Shown: positions 1 to 9,061, counted from the first letter of the stretch. The stretch is DNA of 64,000 nt from Candidatus Saccharimonadota bacterium (GCA_017545525.1 JAFWMT010000004.1:43412-107411), one strand, 5' to 3'. The notes: generated by a model not told the origin, from the letters alone. Program-made: numbers and translations.

Positions 1-506
1 TAAACGAAGCCACTCGCGCGATTTTGCCTGAACTTTTAAAATTCACTTCCGTTGGACTTATTGCTGGACGCAAACATTATGAAGATATGGTTGATCTAAA
101 AAAATACGAAAACTGGGACAGAGCGAGTCTAGAATCTAATTTCCGCATGTGGGAGTTTAACACTACTATGGACGAATTAATGGGCGCCGCTGACGTGATA
201 GTTTCGCGTGCCGGTGCGACCACTATTGCTGAAATGGCTGGACTGAGAAAAGCAACTATTTTGGTTCCGTTCGAACGTCTTCCCGGTAGTCACCAAACTA
301 AGAATGCTGAAAGATTAAAAGATGCCGATGCGGCACTTGTCGTTAGTGATGCCAAAATGGTCGAGAATCCTATGCTTCTTCTCGATGAAATTCGTCATCT
401 CGTTAAATCTCCTCGCCTGCGCGCCGACATGGCAGACCGTCTCGCCGAAGAGGCCCGTGCCGATTCTGCGAAACGTCTAGCCGAAATTATCCTAGAGGAG
501 GTTTAA
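1..506 (+). CDS. murG: MurG, UDP-GlcNAc:lipid I GlcNAc transferase (C-terminal part, cut by window edge)
   Basis: The reading frame is open from base 3 and runs to a TAA at 504-506, so only about 168 C-terminal residues are visible and the start lies to the left. MurG adds GlcNAc to lipid I on the inner face of the membrane to make lipid II. The visible part is the GT-B C-terminal domain. It carries the UDP-GlcNAc-binding stretch SRAGATTIAE, then VPFERLPGSHQTKNA, both typical of MurG. The next gene follows after 5 bases and looks FtsQ-like, which fits a division and cell-wall cluster. The TTG at 24 is internal, not the start. Confidence 0.9.
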   Translation, partial: NEATRAILPELLKFTSVGLIAGRKHYEDMVDLKKYENWDRASLESNFRMWEFNTTMDELMGAADVIVSRAGATTIAEMAGLRKATILVPFERLPGSHQTKNAERLKDADAALVVSDAKMVENPMLLLDEIRHLVKSPRLRADMADRLAEEARADSAKRLAEIILEEV

Positions 507-511
507 AAGCC

Positions 512-1144
512 ATGTCGAAAAAAACTGAACAAACAAAAACAGAAGAAAAACCCGCGCCCGTTCTCGCCCGTCGTCGTGAGCATCGCAACTCAACAATTAA
601 ATCTGGCCGCACCATTGGCGAGGCCAGGGAACGACTCGAAACCGCGAATGAACGTGCTTTAGCTCGCAAAAAGGATAAGAAGAAAAAAGCCCTTCGCATC
701 ACTTTTACTACTATAGGTTTTATCGTTTTAGCTGCAGTTTTAATTACTCTTTGTTTTAACTTTTTAAACAGGGAAGAAACCGAGCCAATTCATGAAACTA
801 CCGAAATCACGATTTATAATCCTACTATTGAAATTATCGATGAAGATGCTTCCGCGACCGGCGGAAAGATTACTAGTCGTATGCGTGAATATATCGGCAT
901 GGTAGAAGCTGATTTTAAAGATTTAAATTATACTTTAACTAAAGCCGTCCTCCCGACCGGCTCGATTCGCGAAGTTGATTTCTACCTCGACGGCTACTCT
1001 GGTTTTATTAAAATGACCATTGATCGTGACTCTGGTGTCTCTGTTGAAGATGCCGACCGCATGCTCCGCTACCTCGCTGGACAGGGAATCAGTGACTTTT
1101 CCTATATTGATGTTCGTATCGATAATAAGGCTTACTGGAAATAG
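512..1144 (+). CDS. FtsQ/DivIB-like single-pass division protein
   Basis: A 210-residue protein with a long basic cytoplasmic N-terminus (Arg/Lys-rich to about residue 62), one membrane helix at about 63-85 and a roughly 120-residue outside domain. The end, YIDVRIDNKAYWK, resembles the C-terminus of the FtsQ beta domain. A strong Shine-Dalgarno (GGAGG) lies 10 bases before the ATG. Location directly after murG is where ftsQ sits in many dcw clusters. The extracellular part is shorter than in typical FtsQ, and the POTRA region is not clearly recognisable. The assignment rests on topology, position and C-terminal resemblance. Confidence 0.55.
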   Translation: MSKKTEQTKTEEKPAPVLARRREHRNSTIKSGRTIGEARERLETANERALARKKDKKKKALRITFTTIGFIVLAAVLITLCFNFLNREETEPIHETTEITIYNPTIEIIDEDASATGGKITSRMREYIGMVEADFKDLNYTLTKAVLPTGSIREVDFYLDGYSGFIKMTIDRDSGVSVEDADRMLRYLAGQGISDFSYIDVRIDNKAYWK

Positions 1145-1381
1145 TAGGACAGAAGTACGATTTCGGCACTGTTCGGTTTTTGTTCTATTCCGTTATGCCC
1201 TATTTTTGTTCGGTTTTTGTTCAAAAATTTTCGGTAAATATTTTATCACCAGCAGGAAAATATAAAAAATAACAGGGAAAAACGCAAAAAAGGGAAATAA
1301 AACGGGGAAATGTCAAATTTAAAAAAATCCCCCATAAACCAGGAATTTATACCAAAGAATCTAAATTTTAAGAGGAAATTC

Positions 1382-1562
1382 AGTAGGATGATAAAGACTG
1401 ACTTTTCTGGATACTAATAATTAGATTTAAATTTTAAAAATGTATATTCCTGACGTCCCCAAGAGGTTCGTCCCGTAGGGACGGTTCTCTCGGTGGACCA
1501 GCGTATGACATTTTTAAAATTTAAGTCGTATTCAGAAAAGTTAGTCTTATCATCCACCTACT
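1382..1562. repeat. Long near-perfect palindrome (about 180 nt)
   Basis: The left half from AGTAGG at 1382 and the right half ending CCTACT at 1562 are reverse complements with few differences. The outer arms (1382-1414 and 1528-1562) differ by one 3-base and one 1-base indel and two substitutions. The middle arm TTAAATTTTAAAAATGT matches exactly on both sides (ends at about 1442 and 1507). The centre is CGTCCC-GTA-GGGACG at 1470-1483. It could be a palindromic mobile element, a long-hairpin RNA or a cruciform. No clear target duplication is visible. Confidence 0.75.
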
Positions 1563-1713
1563 AAATATAAGCTTTACCATAATTCCCGCCTACCATGAGG
1601 ATTTTATCTAGTGAAGACGGGTGTTTAACCGTCTTAGACCCAAAACCTTAATGTCGTAAAATATGCATTGTGCGACATTAAAACTATCACGAAAAGTCGA
1701 TTCATGTTTTAGC

Positions 1714-1751
1714 CAAAAAATCCGGCGTTTTTTATAGCCGCCGGATTTTTC
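1714..1751. terminator. Bidirectional terminator
   Basis: Arms AAAAATCCGGC (1716-1726) and GCCGGATTTTT (1740-1750) form an 11-bp hairpin with A/T tracts on both sides. It would end the minus-strand ATPase gene at 1770. Confidence 0.75.
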
Positions 1752-1769
1752 ATTAATTCCCGTTTGTTT

Positions 1770-4742
1770 TTAATGTTTAATCGCTAAAAATCCGTCTACT
1801 GAATTATCCTTCTCAGCGTGTCGATCAGTTCTTTCAATCGGATTTTGCAAATCTATCTGATTATGTACAGGGGTAATTGTTACGGTCGACTTTTCTTGAT
1901 ATTCCACCTCTGGACGAACAGGGGTAGAATTTGTCGTTTTCGGTTCAGGATTAGGTCGATTATCCGCATTAGATTTAACAGAGGGAACTACAGGGGTAGA
2001 AGAAACCTCTTTCTTCTTTATGTTGGTGTTCTTTTTTAACATCTTATTTCCCTGTTTCTTGTCTCTACGCTTATTATTTTTCTCTTTTACTTTATTTATG
2101 AAAGTAACTTTTCCCTCTCCATTTTCTTCCACTAATTTCGCTAAATCTTTTAATCCTAATCTTTCTTTACCCTCGGCGGCATTCGGGCTTACTCCGGATT
2201 TTCGGAGTTCAACTACTGGCGAGGTATATTTTAAGTTCGGTTTTTGTTCGGTACGAGTATTAACTACTAATTTCGGTTCGTTTCCCTCTTGTCTACCCGA
2301 ATCAGACAACACTTTTTTATACTTTTCTGATTGCTCAATCGTCTCACGAATCTCTCGTTCGACTTCTAAGCGCGGGCGGGCAAAATACTCACGCGAATGC
2401 GCGACAATCGCGTCAAAATTATTTGACGGACTATCTGGGATTGATAAAGTTGTCGCCGAGAACGCCGGCACTTTCTCGCCGCCAATAATCATCGAAATGA
2501 CGAAGTGACGATTATTGAGCTGAATTAAATCAGACTCTTCAAAAGTTGGCTCGAATTGCTTAACTAGTACCGGCGCATCATCCGCTGAAACACGGAATGA
2601 AATCGTCGTCCCGACGTTACCAAACACCGCATCGCGCACCGAATCGGTCATTTGCGCAACATATTGGTTTGCTACAGTTAAATTCAACCCATACTTTCGC
2701 GCTTCCGAAAGAATCACGGCAAAGGAATCGGTTGCAAAGTTCTGAAATTCGTCTACATATAAATAGAACGGCCGGCGGTCTTCAACTCGTGGGATATCCG
2801 AACGCGACATTGCTGCAAGTTGTACTTTAGTGACTAGGAACGCCCCTAAAATCGAAGCATTATCCTCGCCAATTAAACCTTTAGAAAGATTTACCACTAA
2901 GATTTTCCCTTCATCCATAATTTTCCGAATATCAAAGGAAGATTTCTCCTGGCCAATAATATTTCGGATGATTGGGTTCGCAGTGAACGCTCCGACCTTG
3001 TTTAAGACCGGTGCGATCGACTCATTTACCTGCTTTTCGTTCCATTGTCCAAACTCATGTTTCCAGAATTGTAAGACCGTTACGTCTTTACAATAATCAA
3101 GCGTCTCTTTTCGGAATTCTTTATCTGTTAATAATCTAGAGATATCTAGTAGTGTCGTCGATGGCCGATCAAGTAAAGCCAAGAGGGTATAACGTAAAAT
3201 ATGCTCCAATCTTGGGCCCCACGAATCACCGAACATTCGTTTTAACACTCCAATTACTTCCGAGCAGATATTCGGCTTGCGCGCTGGATCGGTAATTTCA
3301 AGCGGATTAAATGCGATCGGGAATGCTGTATCAGCCGGGTTAAAGTAAACTACGTCTCGAATTCGCGATTCCGGAATGAACTTGAGGTTGTCAATCGCAA
3401 AATCTCCATGTGGGTCAATAATACAGTAACCCTGGTTATAAAAAATATCAGACAACGCCAATAATTCCAACATTCCGCTTTTCCCTGCCCCAGTCTGACC
3501 AATAATGTAAACGTGGCGCGAACGGTCACGTCGGAGCAAACCAAATTGATGGTTGATACCTCTAAAATTAGTCAGACCGAATGCCGAAACGTTTTCATCA
3601 TTCGAAATTTCCCCTGTTAACACCGGTAATTTAGCCGGCGGTTCCGCCGTCTTCGACGAAGCCCAAACGATATTTGGCGTTTCAACCGAAGTATGCGGTA
3701 AGTGATAAACCGAAGCTAATTCTGAAATGTTTAGAATAAACCCATGGTTCGAGAATTGGCGCATTTTATAAGCATCAAGATCTCCCGCGTTAAAGCTACC
3801 GCCAAGTTGCTTAAAACCATTCAAATTCGTCGAATTATACTGTTTAAACGTTCCTACTAATGCTTGCATATTTAATTTCGCATCGGTTTCATTTTGCCCA
3901 AGATATGCTAAACGGATTTTTACTTCATATCCGAGCTTAGTCGCTTTCTCTTCGGCCTTTGAAATTTGGGTTTTTGCTCGTTCGGACAACTCAACTTTTA
4001 CTTCAGAATTAGTCCCTCCTGCTGGCGGTCGGAAAAGGGCCGCAAATGCCTCCATTATCCAAACCCAATCAATCCCCGTTCCTCCGAACAGCGACTTTTG
4101 GCCAGATTTTATCCGTTGGACCCATTTATCTGTAGTACTTTTATGCCAGTCATCCGGTATCGGTCTCGCTAAAATCTGAATCCACATCTCCTCCGAACGA
4201 TCCGGGTCCAATTTTGCTAATGTACCCGTAATTCCCGCCAACGGATCAACCTCGAAATTATCAAAAGTTTTAATTGGTAGAGCTTCATTCTCGATTAAAC
4301 CAAGCTCTGTCGAATAGGCTACCGGATATTTCGTGCGATCGTCAACATAGTCTTCATTCATCTTATAAATTTGGACGGTTGGATATTGAGAATAAATTTG
4401 TCCTTCGACAAAACTCTGTAAAACTTTCGGTGTCCAAACATAAAAACGAATCTGTCCCGCTGTCGAGACGATTTCAAACGATAAATGTTCCTGCACTCCG
4501 CCAGAATTTTTTAACTCCTGTCTATCTCTTAAAATTCCATGTAGAGAGGCAAATAATTGCTCTGCTGCCAATTCCTTTTTATCATTCGTGCGCGGAATTT
4601 CAAGCATCAAAAGTACTGAATCGATATTCAAAACTTTTAGTTTATTCAGTTTCCGATAATTTCTATAGGTTAAAAATGCCAAAATTCCCACCACCGGAAT
4701 CCAGAATAATGGCATTAAAATAAAATGTATGACTGCTTCCAT
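1770..4742 (-). CDS. Membrane-anchored HerA/VirD4-superfamily ATPase (DUF87/type IV secretion coupling-like)
   Basis: 990 residues. An N-terminal hydrophobic helix (about 6-26) precedes a long region and then a RecA-like motor. Walker A GQTGAGKS lies at about 411-418 and Walker B FYLYVDEFQNF at about 660-670, followed by ANQYVAQM, typical of VirD4/TraG/HerA DNA pumps. The last ~130 residues are Lys/Pro-rich and probably disordered. Such ATPases move DNA, or couple substrates to secretion channels, at the membrane. No other conjugation or secretion gene is nearby, so the substrate cannot be inferred. TAAAAT lies exactly 6 bases before the ATG with no Shine-Dalgarno, so the mRNA is probably leaderless. 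Confidence 0.75.
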   Translation of the reverse strand: MEAVIHFILMPLFWIPVVGILAFLTYRNYRKLNKLKVLNIDSVLLMLEIPRTNDKKELAAEQLFASLHGILRDRQELKNSGGVQEHLSFEIVSTAGQIRFYVWTPKVLQSFVEGQIYSQYPTVQIYKMNEDYVDDRTKYPVAYSTELGLIENEALPIKTFDNFEVDPLAGITGTLAKLDPDRSEEMWIQILARPIPDDWHKSTTDKWVQRIKSGQKSLFGGTGIDWVWIMEAFAALFRPPAGGTNSEVKVELSERAKTQISKAEEKATKLGYEVKIRLAYLGQNETDAKLNMQALVGTFKQYNSTNLNGFKQLGGSFNAGDLDAYKMRQFSNHGFILNISELASVYHLPHTSVETPNIVWASSKTAEPPAKLPVLTGEISNDENVSAFGLTNFRGINHQFGLLRRDRSRHVYIIGQTGAGKSGMLELLALSDIFYNQGYCIIDPHGDFAIDNLKFIPESRIRDVVYFNPADTAFPIAFNPLEITDPARKPNICSEVIGVLKRMFGDSWGPRLEHILRYTLLALLDRPSTTLLDISRLLTDKEFRKETLDYCKDVTVLQFWKHEFGQWNEKQVNESIAPVLNKVGAFTANPIIRNIIGQEKSSFDIRKIMDEGKILVVNLSKGLIGEDNASILGAFLVTKVQLAAMSRSDIPRVEDRRPFYLYVDEFQNFATDSFAVILSEARKYGLNLTVANQYVAQMTDSVRDAVFGNVGTTISFRVSADDAPVLVKQFEPTFEESDLIQLNNRHFVISMIIGGEKVPAFSATTLSIPDSPSNNFDAIVAHSREYFARPRLEVEREIRETIEQSEKYKKVLSDSGRQEGNEPKLVVNTRTEQKPNLKYTSPVVELRKSGVSPNAAEGKERLGLKDLAKLVEENGEGKVTFINKVKEKNNKRRDKKQGNKMLKKNTNIKKKEVSSTPVVPSVKSNADNRPNPEPKTTNSTPVRPEVEYQEKSTVTITPVHNQIDLQNPIERTDRHAEKDNSVDGFLAIKH

Positions 4743-4763
4743 AAGAATATTTTACCACAAAAC

Positions 4764-5792
4764 TTAAGCTAAAGTGTATAGGTTTTTATCAACTTTTTTA
4801 AATAAATTCTTATTCTGTAGATTTAATAGAATGGTGGTTTCTTTTACCTTCCTTACTCGAAGAACTTGTTTAACAATTTCTTCACGCGTCAACGGCTCAT
4901 TTGACTTCTCTAGAATCGACTTAATTATATCTGAAATAGTTCCCTTCTTATATCCCCACGAAGACAAGGCGTAAATTCCTCGTCCAATCAAGACAAAGCG
5001 ATCATCTTTAATTAATTCATTATGAATCGCCTGCACGGTCACATTCTTTCGCTTGAAATTCGATTCACTTATCTCTTTAGCAATATCTGAAAAATGCATT
5101 GGTTCCTTACGAGTCTCCAAAATCACGAAAATCTTATCACGGATGTTCTTTGGGTTGACTGACGGCCACTTTGTTAATCCCCAGACTCCATTTAGTGTCG
5201 CTAGCAATTTCGAAATTGACGCCACAGCTTTTATATGGTCAGGGTGCTCATAATTTAATTTTTCGTCAAGTTCATCCAAAGTCATCGGCTTTTTATTATT
5301 TTTAATTACGCTAACTATCTCATCTACCCGTTCGCGGATTGTTCTGCTATCTCCATATTCGGCAATTCCTACAGCGGCATTATAACGCTCATTTTCCTCA
5401 ACTACCGCTAAGCTTTTCGAGAAAGTTGCAATAAAATAAATACCGGTCTTTTCCGGCGCGGTCGCAGTGTGTTCATAAACTTTATCAGCTAAATCGGAAA
5501 TTCTTGCTACTCGCCCCATTTCGGTCAAATTGCGGATTAAAATCTTCTCTGCTGCCGCAAGCTCTGGAATTTGCCCTTCTTCTGCTGCGATTTGAAGACG
5601 AATCAAAATCGCTTTCTCAAGCTGTCTTACTCTTTCGCGTGTAATCGACAACATTTCACCGATTTGTTCAAGAGTTTCTTTATTCCCTTTTAGCCCGAAG
5701 CGTCGGGAAATAATCTCTTTTTCGCGGTCTTGTTCAATAATTTTTAGGCTTCCAGAAATTGCATTTTTCAGGATTTCCGCATTTTGATTCAT
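4764..5792 (-). CDS. Regulator with sigma-70 region 4-like HTH fused to HARE-type winged helices
   Basis: 342 residues. Residues about 12-70 match sigma region 4: RRFGLKG, TLEQIGEMLSITRERVRQLEKA. There is no region 2, so it is not a complete sigma factor. The rest is a chain of winged-helix segments. The one at about 210-275 (PMHFSDIAKEI, VLIGRGIYALSSWGYKKG) is like the HARE-HTH domain of the RNA polymerase delta subunit, and a further one follows at 276-342. The likely role is a DNA- and polymerase-binding regulator. An AAGGA Shine-Dalgarno and a consensus promoter precede it, unlike its leaderless neighbours. HARE-HTH identification is by pattern only. Confidence 0.7.
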   Translation of the reverse strand: MNQNAEILKNAISGSLKIIEQDREKEIISRRFGLKGNKETLEQIGEMLSITRERVRQLEKAILIRLQIAAEEGQIPELAAAEKILIRNLTEMGRVARISDLADKVYEHTATAPEKTGIYFIATFSKSLAVVEENERYNAAVGIAEYGDSRTIRERVDEIVSVIKNNKKPMTLDELDEKLNYEHPDHIKAVASISKLLATLNGVWGLTKWPSVNPKNIRDKIFVILETRKEPMHFSDIAKEISESNFKRKNVTVQAIHNELIKDDRFVLIGRGIYALSSWGYKKGTISDIIKSILEKSNEPLTREEIVKQVLRVRKVKETTILLNLQNKNLFKKVDKNLYTLA

Positions 5793-5839
5793 CGATATAT
5801 TTCCTTATTCCACCCCTAATAATGTTATTAATTTGTACT

Positions 5840-5868
5840 ATAATATCATGAAATTTATCAGTTGTCAA
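5840..5868 (-). promoter_or_regulatory. Sigma-70 promoter of the sigma4-HARE gene
   Basis: Minus strand: TTGACA (5863-5868), a 17-bp spacer, then TATTAT (5840-5845) preceded by TGA (extended -10). It lies about 50 bases upstream of the start at 5792. Confidence 0.75.
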
Positions 5869-6028
5869 CTATAAAATTCAATCATTCTCACTATTATTGT
5901 ACCACACTTTTTACATTTTTTAAAAAAAATTATAAAAACATAAACATTTCCAGGTTTTTGTGATTTGATTTTAGTAAATTTAGAATATAAAAATAAATAA
6001 GGCAAGCCTAAAAGTTAAAAAAATCTTT

Positions 6029-8317
6029 CTATTTTTTCTTCGTAGTTTTTCGCTTTCCGCGTTTCCCTCGGCGGGTTTTCGAACCAGTGGTCCTAACTTT
6101 TCTGCTGGTTTTCGGTTTATTTTCCAGCATCTCACGCGCCTCAGCTTCGGTAAGCTTCTTCGGGTCTTGCTCTTTTGGGATTTTGACGTTATTGCGCCTT
6201 CCAGGGCCTTTTACGTAGGGTCCATACGCCCCATTAATAATCATAATTTCACCCCAATCCGCAATAATCGAATCAACTTTCCTTTGGTAAAGCGGCAAAG
6301 CTTCTTTTAACGAAACTGTATACGGATCTAAATCTTTCATCGGGATATTATATTTCCCGCCTTTTAGATATGGTCCAAACGGTCCATTTGCCGCAACTAG
6401 CTCTACTCCATCTGGCGCTTTCCCGAGCGTACGCGGTAAATTAGGTAGCGCCAACTGCTTTAAGGCCTGTTCCAAGGTTACCGTTTTGACTGATTTTCGT
6501 TTCGGTAAAGGCGCAAATTGGGGTTTTTCGCCCGCTTCTTTTTCATTGTCGCCCAACTGAATAAAACTGCCAGTTTTTCCCACCTTCGCATAAATCGGCA
6601 GTCCATTTTCCGGGTGATGCCCAAGCAAACGCGCATTATTATATCTTTCTACTCCATTTGCTACTAATACCGTATCTCGAAATGGCTTATAAAAATCTCG
6701 GAGCATCTTTACGCGCTCTAATTTTTTATCCGCGATTAAATCTAGATCTTTTTCAATATTCGCTGTGAATTTATAATCCACAATGTTTTTGAAATTATCT
6801 GTTAAGAATCCTGCTACTAATTCACCAATTGGTGTTGGCATTAGTCGACCCTTGTTGGCGCCATATTTTTCTTCGCTAATCGTGCGCGAAACCTTGCCAT
6901 ACTTCGCCTTTAATTCAATTATTTCCCTCTTTTCACCCTCGCTTTCGCCTTTTTCGACATAATTTCTCGCTTGAATCGCGGTCATAATTGTCGCGTATGT
7001 CGAAGGTCGCCCAATTCCTAGTTCTTCCAGTTTTTTGACCAATGAACCTTCAGTATAGCGTGCCGGCGGTTTTGCAAAAGTTTGTTTCGCTGTCAGCTCT
7101 TTGCATTCTACAGCATCGCCTTTTTTCAATTTAGGTAGTTCCGTATCTTTGCTTTTACCATAAACCTTTAAAAAGCCGTCGAAAATCACTACTTCGCCTT
7201 TAGCAGTAAAATCGTGGCTTAATTTAATTGTGGTTTTTGCAACTTTTGCGGCTGCCATCTGCGTCGCTACTGTTCGCGCCCAAATTAACTGGTAAAGCCG
7301 TTTCTCATACTCATTCTTCCCTGCGCTTTTAGCCGCTACGTTCGTCGGGCGAATTGCCTCATGTGCTTCTTGCGCCGAAGCATCTTTTGTCTTAAATGAA
7401 CGTATTTTCAGATAGTTTTTGCCAAATTCCGATTCAATATATTTTGCAATCGCCCCGACCGCTTGTTTACTTAAATTTAGAGAGTCAGTTCTATGATAAG
7501 TGATTAAGCCTGCTTGATATAGCCCTTGCGCCGCACTCATCGTCGTGCGCGCCGAAAAACCGAGTTTCGAGTTCGCCTCAATCTGTAATGCTGCCGTAGT
7601 AAACGGCGTTGGCGTCGCTTTCGTTCCTTCAGCCTCTTCAACATCCGTCACCTTATAATCAGCTTGGGAAAGTTCAGCTAATAAATCTTTAATTTTAGCT
7701 TCATCTTCTGGTACTTTTCCGTCATAAGTTGCATTAAAATGGTCAAATTCGCCAGTAATCTTAAAAGTAAACTTAGATTCAAATTTCTCAATCTCTTTTT
7801 CGCGCTCTACGATTAATCTTAAGGCCGGCGACTGTACTCGTCCCGCCGAAATCGCCCCCGGCACTTTACGCCTTACCATATCAGAAAGATCGTAGCCTAC
7901 TAGCATATCTAGGGTTTGCCTTGCTTGTTGGGACGAGACCATATTCATATCAACTGTTCGCGGGTGCTTAATCGCCTCATCTAATGCTGGCTTCGTAATC
8001 TCATGAAAAGTAATTCGCGCTGTATTTTTCGGTAAATCCAACACTTCGCAAAGATGCCACGAAATCGATTCTCCTTCGCGGTCTTCATCGGTTGCGAGCC
8101 AAATTTTATCGGCTTTCGCAACTTCTTTTTTTAACTCCGCAATGATTTTTTTATGTCCTTCTTCTATCTCATAAGTCACATCGAAAGTGTTTTTGTCAAC
8201 TTTCGTATCCTTTCGTACATGCCCAACCGACGCCAAAACTTTAAAATCCGACCCGAGATATTTCTCGATCGTATGTGCTTTCGCCGGGCTCTCTACTATC
8301 ACTAAATTCTTCGCCAT
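6029..8317 (-). CDS. topA: DNA topoisomerase I
   Basis: 762 residues. It relaxes negative supercoils by single-strand passage. The TOPRIM domain begins NLVIVESPAKAHTIEKYL and contains the acidic motif ATDEDREGE. The active-site tyrosine lies in LITYHRTDS. The C-terminus has repeats of the type FGPYLKGGKYNIP and YGPYVKGPGRRNNVKIPK (topoisomerase C-terminal repeats) and ends in a very basic tail. There are no four-cysteine zinc ribbons, unlike the E. coli enzyme. TATTAT lies 7 bases before the ATG and there is no Shine-Dalgarno, suggesting a leaderless mRNA. Confidence 0.95.
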   Translation of the reverse strand: MAKNLVIVESPAKAHTIEKYLGSDFKVLASVGHVRKDTKVDKNTFDVTYEIEEGHKKIIAELKKEVAKADKIWLATDEDREGESISWHLCEVLDLPKNTARITFHEITKPALDEAIKHPRTVDMNMVSSQQARQTLDMLVGYDLSDMVRRKVPGAISAGRVQSPALRLIVEREKEIEKFESKFTFKITGEFDHFNATYDGKVPEDEAKIKDLLAELSQADYKVTDVEEAEGTKATPTPFTTAALQIEANSKLGFSARTTMSAAQGLYQAGLITYHRTDSLNLSKQAVGAIAKYIESEFGKNYLKIRSFKTKDASAQEAHEAIRPTNVAAKSAGKNEYEKRLYQLIWARTVATQMAAAKVAKTTIKLSHDFTAKGEVVIFDGFLKVYGKSKDTELPKLKKGDAVECKELTAKQTFAKPPARYTEGSLVKKLEELGIGRPSTYATIMTAIQARNYVEKGESEGEKREIIELKAKYGKVSRTISEEKYGANKGRLMPTPIGELVAGFLTDNFKNIVDYKFTANIEKDLDLIADKKLERVKMLRDFYKPFRDTVLVANGVERYNNARLLGHHPENGLPIYAKVGKTGSFIQLGDNEKEAGEKPQFAPLPKRKSVKTVTLEQALKQLALPNLPRTLGKAPDGVELVAANGPFGPYLKGGKYNIPMKDLDPYTVSLKEALPLYQRKVDSIIADWGEIMIINGAYGPYVKGPGRRNNVKIPKEQDPKKLTEAEAREMLENKPKTSRKVRTTGSKTRRGKRGKRKTTKKK

Positions 8318-8371
8318 ATAATATATAATATCACATCACGCAAGCATAAGAGCATTAATTATCTTATAGAT

Positions 8372-8698
8372 TCATTTGCTTTTTATTTTTTTGGTTTTCT
8401 TTAAAAAAATTATTAAAACTATGAAGGAAATGACCAAAGGATATAATAGAAAAGCAGCTATTATGCCTCCAGCACAATCTGAACCTTTGCAACCATAAAG
8501 TGCGAATACGCAACCAATAAACACAACTAATGAGAAGATAAAAACAGATAGAGAAATACGAACAATGACACGATAAGTAGACAGTTTCTTTTTCACCTCT
8601 TTACTATTATTTTTCGGATTCTCATTGATGTCATTATTGAATAGTTTTTTCGCTTCCGTCATCTTTTCCTGATTACTTTTCAAAATATCATTATCCAT
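8372..8698 (-). CDS. Small membrane protein of unknown function
   Basis: 108 residues from the ATG at 8698: a charged, soluble N-terminal half and two membrane helices (about 42-64 and 75-97) with a CKGSDC motif between them, ending in a Lys-rich tail. TATAAT at 8705-8710 sits exactly 6 bases upstream of this ATG. The start six codons further up would lie inside the promoter, so 8698 was chosen. The promoter abuts the T-run of the upstream RNA gene's terminator. Family not recognised. Confidence 0.65.
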   Translation of the reverse strand: MDNDILKSNQEKMTEAKKLFNNDINENPKNNSKEVKKKLSTYRVIVRISLSVFIFSLVVFIGCVFALYGCKGSDCAGGIIAAFLLYPLVISFIVLIIFLKKTKKIKSK

Positions 8699-8714
8699 AA
8701 GCTCATTATAGCAC

Positions 8715-8751
8715 AAAAAAGCCTCAGGTAAGGGTGGGCATCACCTGAGGC
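8715..8751 (-). terminator. Terminator of the RNA gene
   Basis: Nine-base perfect stem GCCTCAGGT/ACCTGAGGC with a 13-base loop, followed on the minus strand by six T. Confidence 0.8.
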
Positions 8752-9028
8752 TATTTTGGCCCTCTAACGCTTCTCTTATTTATACCGGGGAGACCCCGGA
8801 GCGTAACCCACCTCACACAATATTGGGGCCCGCCGGTTAGAGGGATTGCTAAGCCTTCGAAATAGTCCTTTCAAAAGTGGAGGTAATACTTATAACTTTC
8901 AAACCATGAAGAAATTTAAAAGCCGAAAGGGTTTCAAAAGCTCGCAATTTCTGCTATACTGGAAGCAGTATAGCTGAAATTATAACTTATTTAGGTGCGG
9001 TGTGGCACTTTTTTCAAGTACCAACTGT
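8715..9028 (-). ncRNA. Unidentified structured RNA gene, about 310 nt
   Basis: On the minus strand a perfect promoter (TTGACA 9056-9061, 17 bp, TATAAT 9033-9038) fires into a region without open frames that ends at a strong terminator (stem GCCTCAGGT/ACCTGAGGC, 8721-8751, with T-run 8715-8720). Inside are a 9-bp hairpin GCTATACTG-CTTC-CAGTATAGC (about 8953-8974), a long-range stem CCCTCTAAC (8835-8843) with GTTAGAGGG (8760-8768), and a hairpin CCGGGG-TCT-CCCCGG. Promoter quality and size suggest a housekeeping RNA. I could not match the conserved cores of RNase P RNA, tmRNA, SRP RNA or 6S RNA. Confidence 0.65.
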
Positions 9029-9032
9029 CTTA

Positions 9033-9061
9033 ATTATATCACAGGAGTATAAATATGTCAA
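9033..9061 (-). promoter_or_regulatory. Consensus promoter of the RNA gene, overlapping the dprA start
   Basis: TTGACA-17-TATAAT with TG one base before the -10 (extended). It is on the opposite strand to dprA and its -35 overlaps the dprA start codon region, so the two transcription units could interfere. Confidence 0.8.

Larger units (their letters stand above)
1145..1769. other. Non-coding region between convergent genes
   Basis: No credible gene in these 625 bases. It holds two copies of a 15-mer (1171-1185 and 1208-1222), an A-rich stretch, the long palindrome at 1382-1562, two smaller hairpins (arms about 1615-1635 and 1651-1680) and the terminator at 1714-1751. Confidence 0.8.

Noticed and set aside
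1770..4742. Complete type IV secretion or conjugation system
   Set aside because: Only one ATPase is present; no VirB-like channel, relaxase or pilin gene is nearby.
8721..8751. RNase P RNA on the plus strand, from the words CAGGTAAGGGTG
   Set aside because: These words match a short piece of E. coli RNase P RNA, but none of the other conserved cores follow, and the sequence is the arm and loop of a minus-strand terminator.
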